Shown one piece after another: positions 49,531-59,714 of a stretch of 64,000 bases of DNA (positions are counted from its first letter, which is position 1; each line of letters starts with the position of its first letter). The notes beneath the pieces are model-generated. The model searched no databases and was not told the DNA's origin. It saw only the letters and a program-made list of their open reading frames with translations. The stretch comes from Pyropia haitanensis (taxonomy: Eukaryota; Rhodophyta; Bangiophyceae; Bangiales; Bangiaceae), in NCBI GenBank assembly GCA_008729055.1, contig SDUX01000007.1:4036090-4100089 (forward strand), written 5' to 3'. The position numbers and the translations under genes were made by a program.

Positions 49531-51252
49531 TCGTCGGGCAAACGTACCACCCAAACTAGGGTATACTGGGCAGTACTCGTGGCTATTTTTTGTACTGCGC
49601 ATGTACTGTACAGTAGCTCGTTTACTTGTGGTCGGCTGTGGTCTGCTGGTGGTTCGCGTTGGAGGGCGGCTGGAGCCGGGTCCGACAGAAAGGTGGGCTA
49701 CATATCCGTGCGTGCCCAATTCAGCTGTAAAACCGGGGCACCAGGAAAACTCCACCACCCCAGGGGAGGACTCGGCCGCCAAGGGGGGGGGGAGCACGGC
49801 CGTGGGAGGGTGCGAGGCAGGCCTGAGGAGCCGAACTGCGTACGAATTTCGCCGAACTATCAACGGATTGCGCGCGACTTGCCCCGATTCCAGCTTCGCG
49901 ACACCCCTTCTGTCACACGTCCAACAGCAAGCACTCGCAGCCGCTCTCCACGCGCTCCCTTCTCACACCTCGGTTGGTCCAAGTCTCGACCAATGCTCGC
50001 CGGTCTCGCATCGAGTGCGTTGTCGTCTTGCGGGTGGACTCCCGGATCATCTCCCCTGCAGCTGGAAAGGTCCCCATGCACGAACGCACAGCACGGCGCC
50101 CCGGGGAGCTCCACCCGAGAGCAGAGCGCGCACTGGAGCATCCTAACAGCACGGGTGCGCGGCGCGCACGCCCGACAGAGAGCTCCCGGAGCACCCTGTG
50201 AGGGGGCTGCGGCGGGGAGGGGGGGGGCCAGGGGGGGCAGATAGGGGTCTGGTACGAGAGCGGCCCCCGGGGAATCATTCCTGCACGTACAATCTATGCT
50301 TTCTTGCAACGTACAGTACTTTCCGTAGGTGACGTAGCCACCACAGGGACCGCCGCGTGGTCTGTTGACAGGCGCTCTCAGCGCTGTTCGTAGCACAGTG
50401 CGCGTGGTCAACGTAATGATCGGTGTGCCAGACACGCAGCGTCACATGACAATGGTACGTGAGGGCTCTCAGGTTGCGATAAGTGGCTCTCCACAACTCC
50501 TTCTCGGGTAAACTGGCGACCGTGACACGTCCGCACACTCCCTCCCAAGGCTGGTATTATCCCGCCTCGGGAGTGGGCAGATCGAGGGAAGCGCGCTCTC
50601 GATCTGATCACATTTTGGGTGGGCTGTCTGCAAGGCCTTTCAGACGGCACCGGTTGTTTGTGTCACGCTCGTCTTCTGGCCAATCAGACGACGAGAAAGT
50701 GCGGCTTCAGGAAGATTGATGTGTGAGGAAGCTCGTGTTGCAGGTCAGAAGCTTGTCTCATGTGCCAAGGTCAGCAATTTTCGTTAACAGTATCGCAGCC
50801 AATGGTAGGCACAGGCTTGGCGTACTAGCCAATAAGACGCTGTTGCACCGCGCCGTCGCCGTCGACGCAGATGCGACAATTTTCACATTGAGCCAACAAA
50901 ATAAACACTGCAGATACTCTTCAGCAAGGATTATACAAAAAGTAGAATGATAAAATACTGTGGCATGTGGTCATATTAAGTCGAGAACTGTGAGGAATTA
51001 CAGTTCTGGCAAGATGGGACAGCTGCTACGGTTTGATTGGATGCCTCATTGGACCGGAATTGACCTAATCGATCGTGTGAAACGCAGACCGATCGTTGCG
51101 AGTCAATTGGGATCCCCTGCGGGTCGCGGTCGAGCGCCGGGCGGTTGGTTGCTGCGGACGAGGGCGTCGTGGTCGGGCGGTGTCTTGGCAACCAACGGCA
51201 CCGGCGGCGTCGCGAGTGACCAGTGCGCATCGCCTGCGGGGTTGCTTCCACC
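49531..51252. promoter_or_regulatory. Gene-free region upstream of RPL3 with CCAAT boxes
   Basis: No recognisable coding sequence. Two AGCCAAT boxes 30 bp apart (50799-50803 and 50829-50833) and two ATTGG motifs (51034-51060 region) lie upstream of RPL3. The A+T-rich part from about 50860 to 51070 probably contains its promoter. Confidence 0.45.
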
Positions 51253-52434
51253 ATGTCGCACCGGAAGTTTGAGCAGCCCCGCCATGGGTCGCTGGCCTTT
51301 CTGCCACGCAAGCGCGCTGCGCGGCATCGCGGGAAGGTGAAGACGTTCCCCAAGGATGACGCGTCGAAGCCTTGCCACCTGACCGCTTTCATGGGGTACA
51401 AGGCGGGCATGACGCACATTGTGCGTGACGTGGACAAGCCGGGGTCCAAGGTGCATAAGAAGGAAGTGGTGGAGGCTGTCTCCATCATTGAGGCGCCCCC
51501 GATGATTGCTGTCGGCGTGGTTGGCTATGTGGAGACCCCCCGTGGCCTGCGGTCCCTGAAGACGGTGTGGGCGCAGCACCTGAACGATGAGGTGAAGCGC
51601 CGCTTCTACAAGAACTGGTACAAGTCGAAGAAGAAGGCGTTCACGCGCTACACGAAGACCGCCTACGACGAAGGCGGTCTGGCGGCGGACATTGCCTTGA
51701 TTGAGAAGCACTGCACCGTCGTGCGGCTGCTGGTGCACACCCAGATGCGGCTGATTCGCCTGCGCCAGAAGAAGGCGCACATGATGGAGGTGCAGATCAA
51801 CGGTGGCTCTATCGCGGACAAGTTGGCTTACGCGCAGGGTCTCTTTGAGAAGCCGATCAGCGTCGACTCGGTGTTTGGCAAGGATGAGATGATTGACGTC
51901 ATTGGTGTCACGCGCGGGCGTGGCTTTGAGGGCGTCATCACCCGCTGGGGTGTGACCCGCCTGCCGCGCAAGACCCATCGGGGGCTGCGGAAGGTTGCCT
52001 GCATTGGCGCGTGGCATCCGGCTCGCGTGTCCTACACTGTCCCTCGCGCCGGGCAGATGGGCTACCATCACCGGACGCAGACCAACCTGAAGGTGTACCG
52101 CCTGGGTAAGGCGGACGATACCAAGAACGCGACCACGGACTATGACCTGACGGAGAAGTCCATCACGCCCATGGGCGGCTTCCCCCACTACGGTCTGGTG
52201 CGCGAGGACTTTGTGATGATCAAGGGCGGTGTACAGGGGCCGAAGAAGCGGGTGCTGACCCTCCGCAAGACGCTGTTCAACCAGACGTCCCGGGCGGCCC
52301 AGGAGGTCATCAACCTCAAGTTCATTGACACCAGCTCCAAGTTTGGTCATGGCCGCTTCCAGACATCGGACGAGAAGGCCAAGTTTATGGGCAGCCTCAA
52401 GAAGACGGAGGCTGCGGAGGCTGCGACCGCTTAA
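51253..52434 (+). CDS. RPL3: 60S ribosomal protein L3 (uL3)
   Basis: Cytosolic large-subunit protein uL3, near the peptidyl-transferase centre. One uninterrupted frame gives 393 residues, the usual eukaryotic length. Seen: [21 protein letters not shown] at the N-terminus; [58 protein letters not shown]; HWhP-loop equivalent [20 protein letters not shown] (the usual Trp-His region that carries the methylated His); and [14 protein letters not shown]. The ATG at 51253 matches the conserved start MSHRKFE; an upstream in-frame Met at 51223 is rejected. No intron in the coding region. Not plastid-type. Confidence 0.98.
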   Translation: MSHRKFEQPRHGSLAFLPRKRAARHRGKVKTFPKDDASKPCHLTAFMGYKAGMTHIVRDVDKPGSKVHKKEVVEAVSIIEAPPMIAVGVVGYVETPRGLRSLKTVWAQHLNDEVKRRFYKNWYKSKKKAFTRYTKTAYDEGGLAADIALIEKHCTVVRLLVHTQMRLIRLRQKKAHMMEVQINGGSIADKLAYAQGLFEKPISVDSVFGKDEMIDVIGVTRGRGFEGVITRWGVTRLPRKTHRGLRKVACIGAWHPARVSYTVPRAGQMGYHHRTQTNLKVYRLGKADDTKNATTDYDLTEKSITPMGGFPHYGLVREDFVMIKGGVQGPKKRVLTLRKTLFNQTSRAAQEVINLKFIDTSSKFGHGRFQTSDEKAKFMGSLKKTEAAEAATA

Positions 52435-53634
52435 GAAGTGGTCCTTGTAGGCACTTTTGCTTCAATACCAAAGACACGGTTCGTACTGCCGTTCCTTTCC
52501 GCTGCTCGTGGTTGCGCGACCCACATGCTGAGAGCCGACACCCCCACAGGACACATCCGCTCTCCCGTGGAGGAAGAGCGGGTCCGAGGTGGTGCCACCT
52601 CTGTCGGCGCCAGTCCAGGTTAAACCGACCTTCCGCTCCAGCCGTTGCCGCGTGCATCGGATGGACGACTAGGGGCCAGCCGGCAGTTCTTCTCTTCCCC
52701 TCCCCAGCCACGGCCAGGCTCCTGTCGTACGCCTTGGCCGGAAGCACTCAGCAGGTGGTCGACGCTCCAGACACTGCTCTGTTGCGCCTGCCCCCTGCGC
52801 CCGCTCCTCTCCGCCTCACGCGCTCCCACACCATTGTGGGTCCCAGCCATCAGGCTGGTGCCGTCGTAGCCGCTGCGTGAGGCAGACCGCATGGACGCGT
52901 ACGAACCGCGGTCGATCGCGCTGGATCCCATCCATCTGGCGGGACTCGCGGCCCATTTGGGTACCACAGGCTGTGAGGGTAATCCACCACAGGTGGGTGG
53001 CTCCTTCGCAGGCCTCACGCTTGACCCCACGCTGGGCAGTACGTTGGGAGGCATTCGACATGACGGGGCTCGGTGGGCACGGAACGGGGAGGTGGATAGC
53101 ACGTCGCCCTGCACCTCGATCTCATGCAGCTTGGGGCTCCACCGCAGTCTTCTGGACCGCTTCCCAGACCGGTTCTCAGACCTCGTTCCAGACCGCGTCC
53201 CGGACGCGCGCGTCCCAGACCGCTCGAATCTCTCGCCGGTTTGACAGGGACTCTTTTGCTGGACCAACAGCAGATGGTGTCCTGACTTCCTTGTGCGCTC
53301 TGAACGGGCCACAGAAACCTGCCGACTGCCCGCTCCCCTCCATAAACACCTCCCGGACGGCACCTGTTGACGGCAACAGTGTGTATCGGCGGTACACGAC
53401 TGTACAAGTACAACTGCATCGATGAGGTGGCATGTCACGTACAACAGAGTACAATGTCTGGACGATGCGGCAACACACACAACACATGACCGGAGGGTCC
53501 GAGTCCCCAGCTGACAAAACGGATGTCACGATCACACGACATAGCCTATACAATCCGCAAAATCAAACAAGAAAACCCCACCAGGCCAGACACAGAGAGT
53601 GCACAGAGGGAATACACACGTGCGGCCGGCCGCC
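52435..53634. other. Convergent spacer, RPL3 / derlin
   Basis: Contains a plus-strand frame at 52891-53244 (117 residues) with some protein-like sequence (MDAYEPRSIALDPIHLAGLAAHLG) that ends in degenerate CAGACCG-type repeats (53164-53225). I do not recognise it and do not call it a gene. Confidence 0.35.
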
Positions 53635-54537
53635 TCAATTCGAGCCTAACCGTTGACCAGACCCCCAGGAGCGCCCCTGACCGGTCGCTGCCGCAACCGA
53701 CGACCGCAGGCCAGCCGTAGAGAACCCCCGAGTCGCTCCTGTCGCTGCGCTCGCATTGCCCGACGCGCCAAACGACGAGCGGCCAGCGGGCGAGGATGCG
53801 CCCGCACCCCCTCCTGGGCGCCCGGGCGTCGTGGGCTGCCCGCTGCCTGGCTGGTTCAACCGCTCCACCGCGGTCACGACCCAGGAAGGCGTCTTGAGCG
53901 GCCGTGCGCCCCCACGGCCTGGCAGGGTCGGATAGATCTGGTCCATGAAGAAGTAGGCGTGGCCAACAACGATGCCCGCAATGCCCTGCCAGTCCACCGC
54001 CCCGTTATTGATAACAAAGAAGAGGGCCAACAGCGCAAACGAAAGGTAGCCCGCCGGAATGGACACGAAGCCATAGAGCGACACCGGGAGTGTGGGGTTG
54101 TGACGTCCCCACAAGTGCACAATGGCCGAGATAAGGGCGGGGCCCAGCACCGCGAACGGGGCCACCGCGGTGCACAGCAGCAATCCCAGAGAGACGTACA
54201 TCAGCCCGGCAACGTAGTCGGCGGTGTTACCAAAAGCACCCAGCTCAAGCTGCTTAGAGTATTGGTAGAGGTACATGATCTTGAGCAGAAAGTTGAAGTT
54301 GAGCGTCTGCTGGTGCAGCATCGTGAAGAGTGGGCGCCACACATGAAAGCGCCCAAAGACTGCCGTCCAGTCGAGCACAAACACTGATGGGGAGACCACG
54401 CCCAGTGCCGAGCCACATGTGACAGCGACCGTGCCAAGCATCAGGTACCGAGTGACGGGCGGAATGTCAGCCAGCCATGACGAAATGCTCGTCTCCCCAA
54501 CCGCGCCGCGGCCGCCGCCACCTCCCCGGTCCGCCAT
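53635..54537 (-). CDS. DERL: Derlin (Der1-like ER membrane protein)
   Basis: Derlins are inactive rhomboid-fold proteins that help move misfolded proteins out of the ER (ERAD). Plastid-complex algae also have derived versions, but no targeting extension is visible here. One frame gives 300 residues. Seen: WLADIPPVTRYLMLGTVAVT; the WR motif in RFHVWRPLFTML; FLLKIMYLYQYSKQLELGAF; several hydrophobic helices; a GIVVG (GxxxG) motif followed by HAYFFMDQIYP; and a cytosolic Ser/Gly/Ala-rich tail. The typical derlin length is about 210-270, so the tail is long. The start at 54537 is close to the first conserved block. Confidence 0.95.
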   Translation of the reverse strand: MADRGGGGGRGAVGETSISSWLADIPPVTRYLMLGTVAVTCGSALGVVSPSVFVLDWTAVFGRFHVWRPLFTMLHQQTLNFNFLLKIMYLYQYSKQLELGAFGNTADYVAGLMYVSLGLLLCTAVAPFAVLGPALISAIVHLWGRHNPTLPVSLYGFVSIPAGYLSFALLALFFVINNGAVDWQGIAGIVVGHAYFFMDQIYPTLPGRGGARPLKTPSWVVTAVERLNQPGSGQPTTPGRPGGGAGASSPAGRSSFGASGNASAATGATRGFSTAGLRSSVAAATGQGRSWGSGQRLGSN

Positions 54538-57299
54538 GTTCAGAACCAGCTAAACGGCGTGTATACAGGCTCCAAGGGGGGAAACGGGGGGGGGGATAGA
54601 CAGAGACAGCGTGAACGACGCTGTTGCCGGGGAACACACGCGTCCCGGAGTCTAGAGAAGGCAAAGGTCCTGGATGACGTGCTGGTCGCACAGCGGCGAA
54701 AATTTGACCGTGCTGACAACAACTACGTGCGGACAGCGAGGTCACGTAATGTAGTTGTGTTAACAGTTCTTCCGAGTTGTATGGAAAAGCACCCATTTAT
54801 CAAAAATGTGCGTTGAAGAGGGGGGCTATGTAGTGAACCAGACTTTCGAGTGAGATCACGGCGACGCGGTGCGAAGGAGCCCGGCTCGCCTCGCGCCCGC
54901 GCTCTGCAGGCCCTCTGCTCTGTCGATTGTATCCTGCACTCCCAGCAGCGGATGCCCGTCTGCGCGCCTGTCTGACGTGCGGAGTCCGGTGTTCTTTCCC
55001 TTTGTGTGTTCCCTCTTCACCTCCATTCTGCGCATCATGGTATAAAGTGCTCTAATTGCTCGATTCAAGGTCTGATTCGCAGCCGTTTAGGCGGGTCGGC
55101 GGACCTCGAAACGCGAGCGCTTCAAGAGAATTCAAGGTTTCTTCAAGCGCTTCAAGCGTTGAAGCCGCTTGACGTGGATCCCGGGATAAGGAGCACTGCG
55201 CAGTGCAGGCGGGCTCGTCTCTGAAGGGGAAGCTGTGGCGAGTTCCCGTTCTTGGCATAGAGCATGAGAACCACCTCGTCGAGGCGTGTGCGAAGTTTGT
55301 TATTTTGCCGGTGCTTCCCTTCTCGTGCACGACCTCGTTGCATTCTTGGATCTTGCAGCTGCTGCGCTGCGCCGTCCGGCCTCTCCACGGCGGCCTACCA
55401 GACCGGCGGCGGAGAAATTGCAGACCAAAGCGAAAGAGTGGGGGTGCATGGTAATGGCGGGGGAGCGGAGCTAGGAACTCGGGAATACGACAGATGGCGA
55501 TCGGACTTCGTGACTCCCGAGCCAGCACGGCACGGTACTTGTTTCAATTCTTCAGACCGTACTCTTTGTAAATACAGGCATTCTCGTCAGCTCCAACTGT
55601 ACATGTAAATTGAGGAGTGGCTTCGTAGAGTTCAACGGAGAAGGTCGATGGGATAACCGCGAACACAACGTCGAAGAGTGACGCGCATGGGCTTTGTACA
55701 TCACCTCAGCACAGGCTTGTTCAGCGTGAGGGAAGGTCACAGGGAGCCCCACCGGTAGGCAACCCAGAGGCGACGTCGGGGCTGGTGTATCCGCCCACTA
55801 AGTGACACGCCAGGCCGAAAATTTCGTGTCCCGGGCTGCTGCTTCTTGCGAAGCAGTTGTGATGATCGGAATCCCAGGGCCGGGTAGCTGAAACGATTAG
55901 CACCCGGCAGTTGAAGCGTCCCGGCCGTCCGCGTCCAGGCCCACAGACCAGTGTCTGACCAGGCAACGCAAGCGCCGCACAAAGCCAAGCCGGTGGCGCT
56001 GAAAAGCACAATGCGCCAGCGGCCCTTCTCCAAGCTCGCCGCTGGTCCACCACTTCTCCGACCTCGCGACTGCACGCTCTTTGGCGGACCGGAGAACTGT
56101 CCGGCGCCTGAGCATCATTATTGTGATACCTCTCGTGATGGGCAGGAATAGACACGTGTGGTAGTCATCCTCTCAACGCACTCGCGCCCCCTATCGTACC
56201 ACATCATGAGATAAAGGTACGGGAGGACAGGAACGCCATAGCCAACTTGATCGTGCCGCTTGGAGCTGTGTCCCCTACTACACCAACTCAGAATGGCGTG
56301 CTGCGTCGCGAGATTGCGCCCCTCAACGGCCTCTCTCGACAGGTAAAAAGATTAATAATGAAGCAAGAGTAGTCTGCGCGATGTCCCGGGCCGGCTCACG
56401 GCGTGACGACCAGCGCGCGATTAGCACGCGGGTGGCTGCCGGCCAGCAGTGCACAATCTGACGACCGTTTGATGTCTCACCTGGTGAACTCCTCATCAGT
56501 GGGATTCCCCTGGCCAAGGTACAAAGCGGTCTCAGAAGAAGTCGAAGTCGTTCTTGTTTGAAAGACTCGCACAGTCAATGTCTGAGCCTATCTTGACACA
56601 CGACACACCAGAACACCAAACTGCCCCTCATGGACCAGCTAGCGCCGCCGCCTCCCTCGCTGTACGCCACCTCCACCTGACAGCACATCGGCTTCACCCC
56701 CTGCGTATCTGCCACACTCGCGAGCCGTCGCACGCCTGCAAAGGATGAGGTGTTTGCTCGCACAAAACGTGCCCCAATCAGCACTGTTGAACAGCGGAGC
56801 ACTCGGCCGTGGAAGCGTCCCCCCAGTCGTGCAACAGCCGATTGGGGCCATCCAATTGCCAGACCCCGGTTGGGTCCCCAGGCGACCACATCCGCGGCCG
56901 CAAGCGCGAGGCCGCCACCCGCCGCCCTTCGCCGCACGTGGAAACGGGACGACTGCCGCTGCTTGCATCCAGCGGGGCCACCGAGGGGGGGGGGAGCATC
57001 CTATCCAAGGATGAGTCGACTCGGGAAAAAGCGGGGGTTCATGGGGAGGGAGGGCGGCGCAATCGGGGACCATCCGCTCGCGGACACCCAGCGGTAGAGA
57101 ACGCCAACAGCAGAAGCCAGGCGGGATGCCCATCAATCCTTGTCTGAGACACAACACATATGGAGCGTATTACTATTCAAATTAGCAGTGCCACCCCGCG
57201 CACATGGCCACCACCGCCGCCGCCACCGACACGTCCACCGCTACCGCCAGAGGGGCCATTCACAGGCCAGTGATATTGTGCGTAGCCCCGGCACGCTCT
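54538..57299. other. Gene-free region, derlin / bZIP
   Basis: Holds the TIR-family remnant at 55105-55205. A minus-strand frame at 55737-56075 (112 residues, with one hydrophobic stretch RIVLFSATGLALCGACVAW) is not recognised and is too weak to call. Other open frames look random. Confidence 0.35.
55105..55205 (+). repeat. Diverged end of the 35.9-kb TIR family
   Basis: Has clustered TTCAAG/CTTCAAG words, then GTTGAAG, CTTGACGTGGATCCCGGG and GCACTGCGCAGTGCAG. These align in order with the right TIR at 37536-37580 but with many substitutions. No facing partner was found. Confidence 0.55.
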
Positions 57300-59624
57300 T
57301 CATCGGTACCCGTGCTGCTGTGACCGGTACCCTTCATTTTCCGCCACGAGGCGTGCATTCTCCGCCCGCAGCGTCGCCACCACCCCCCGAAGCGCCGCCA
57401 CCTCTGCGCGCAGCGGCAGCACCTCTTCCCGCAGCGCCGCCGCCGCCGCCGCCTTCGGCCGCAGCATCTCGACGTCCGCCTGGAGGGTGAGGAACTTGGC
57501 CTTGCGCTTCTCATTCGAGACGCGAGCGGTCTCGCGGTTGCGAAGCTTGCGCTGATAGTCCTTGCGCTCCCGCTCTGACAGGATGGGGCTGATACCCCCG
57601 CGGGGCGCTCCGCCGTCGGCACCATCCCCGCCCCACCCACCAACACCACCGCTGCCGCCGCCAGCCCCGTCGCAACCCGCGTCGACGCCCCCGCCACCGC
57701 CGCCGCCGCCGGCAGCGACCACCCCCCAGCCACCGCCGCCACCACCGCTCAAACCCTTTCTCGACAGCGTCATTCCCGATGAGGTGGACGCCAGCGGTCC
57801 CCCTCCACGCCCACCTCCAGGCAGTTCATGCGGCTCCATCGCGTCGTCACAGAGGAGGCGCGGCTCTCTAAGGCCGCTGTACACGCCCATGCCCCCCGCC
57901 CCCCCACCGGTGGCAGCCACGCCGCCCCTGCCGCCACTTGGACGAGAGGGACCCCACGTTGCCGCGCCGCCGTCGCCACCGCCCTCGGTGTCCGGTCCCA
58001 CCCTCGGCCGGTACACGCCTAACGACGGCAGTCCACCTCGCATGGGCGGGATGGCGCCGCTGCTGGCGGCGCTGGTGACGGCTGCCACCCCCTGCGGGCG
58101 GCTTATATTCACCTCCATGGCGTCCGAGTAGCTGCCGCCACCCCCTACCATGGCCATGGCGCTGGTGGAGCCGCCGCTGCCGCTGTAGCTGCTGCCCCCA
58201 GAGACGCCAAATGCAAACCGGCGGGACACGCCCAGCCGGACAGCGGGCGTGCCATCCCCCCGCGAGCCGCGACCTGGCGACACCAAGCGACCGCCGCCAC
58301 TGGCGCCGGCGCCGACGTCGCCCACACCGCCGCCGCCGACACCGCCCCCGCGGATACCGCCGTCGTCACAACCTCCGCCGCCGACGGGGTTCCCTCCAAA
58401 GGAGCTACCCCCCCCGCCAGGTTCGCCAGTGGGCCCCCCTAGGCCGGCGGGCCACGACCCCAGCTTTGGCAGGGGCCCCAAGCTCCCTAACGGCGGAAAC
58501 GGTCCCAGCGTGGGCGCCCAAGCGGTTGGTGGTCGGTGCGTCGACGGCCACGCGTGTGCCACGCCGGGCAGGGGCGATGTGCCGGCGGAGGCGGCACCCG
58601 CCGTTGCCATCCCCCCCCTGGCGTCAGTGACGGCAATGACACCTAGTGGGCGCTCTGGCAGCAGCTGGCGCCCGGGGGGGGGGTGCTCCAAGCGCGCGTC
58701 TGGCCCCTGCCGCGGTGGCAATCCGTGTGTCCTTTCATTGGCGTCCTCCCTATCGATGGGGGGGCGCCCGTCGTCAACCATGGCGGCACGCAACGGCGGC
58801 TGCGGTCGGTCTGGCAGTGGCCGTGGCGGCTGCCGTCGGTCTGGCAGAGGCGGCAGCGGCTGCTGTCGGTCTGGAAGGGGCGGCAGCGGCGGCAGCGGCG
58901 GCAGCGGCTGCAGGCGGTCTGGCAGGGACTGCCGCTGATCTGACAGCGGCTGCAGCCGGTCTGGTAGCGGCTGTAGGCGGTCTGGTAACGGCTGCAGCCG
59001 ATCAGGGGGCGCCTGGAGGTGCTCCGAGAGCGGCCGCAGCAGCGGCCGCTCCCGCCACCCCCCCAGCAGCGGCTCACCTAGCTTGGTTCCCCCCCGACCA
59101 CCGCCGCCACTGCCGCCTGGCGGGGCCCCATGGCGGCTGCTGCCGCCGCCGTCACCACCGCCCCGCCCGCCTGGCACCAACAGCTGTTGTGGCGGTGGCA
59201 GGGCGACCGCAGGGGGTTGACGCCATGCCGCTGGGGTGGCATCGCGGGGCGATCCCCGGCCCGGCAGGGGCGGCGGGGGCAGCCGCCGCGGCGGGGACCC
59301 CGTAGCGGCCGCTAGCAGCGGCATGGCCCCCCCGCCACCATAGGGGCTGCGCGCGCGCCCCCGCCCAGGCGGCGGCGGCGGCGGCGGCGGCGGTGGTGGT
59401 GCTGGTGGCAGCGATGACGGCGGCGGTGGTGGCTCGGCCACCGCGCCGGCAGCGGCAGGCGACGGCTGCCAGGCCCACCCCACGGGTGACCACGCTTCCT
59501 GGGGTTCCTCCGCCACGGGCCCGTCGCCCCCGCCGCCGCCGCCACCCCCCCCCCCCACGTCGCTGTCGCCGTCGCCGCTGCCACCAGCACCCCCAGCGCC
59601 GCCGCCGCCGCCTGTCGGACGCCG

Positions 59625-59660
<36 letters not shown>

Positions 59661-59714
59661 GGCGGGGGCGCCGCGGTGGCCGCCCCGGCCGCCCAGCGGC
59701 GGCAGCGGTGACAT
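57300..59714 (-). CDS. bZIP-domain protein with an altered basic region
   Basis: A probable nuclear DNA-binding protein. The last 94 residues hold KLRNRETARVSNEKRKAK followed by an Ala/Leu/Arg/Glu coiled coil (EEVLPLRAEVAALRGVV, ATLRAENARLVAENE), a leucine-zipper layout at the extreme C-terminus. The canonical basic region has Asn-x7-Arg; here the position eight residues after Asn is Asn (NRETARVSN), although flanking Arg/Lys remain. The rest (about 700 residues) is Pro/Gly/Arg-rich and disordered, with tandem DRLQPLP repeats. The frame is open to 60263. I chose the ATG at 59714 (804 residues) because the 183 residues upstream are Arg-rich and leader-like. That start is uncertain. Confidence 0.78.
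58803..59012. repeat. ~21-bp tandem repeat encoding DRLQPLP units
   Basis: About ten imperfect units of a GGTCTGG-CAG-CGGCTGCAG pattern within the bZIP gene. On the minus strand they read as DRLQPLP-like repeats. Confidence 0.8.

Noticed and set aside
52891..53244. 117-residue plus-strand frame after RPL3
   Set aside because: It ends in degenerate CAGACCG repeats and has no recognised homology. It is kept only as a note in the spacer.
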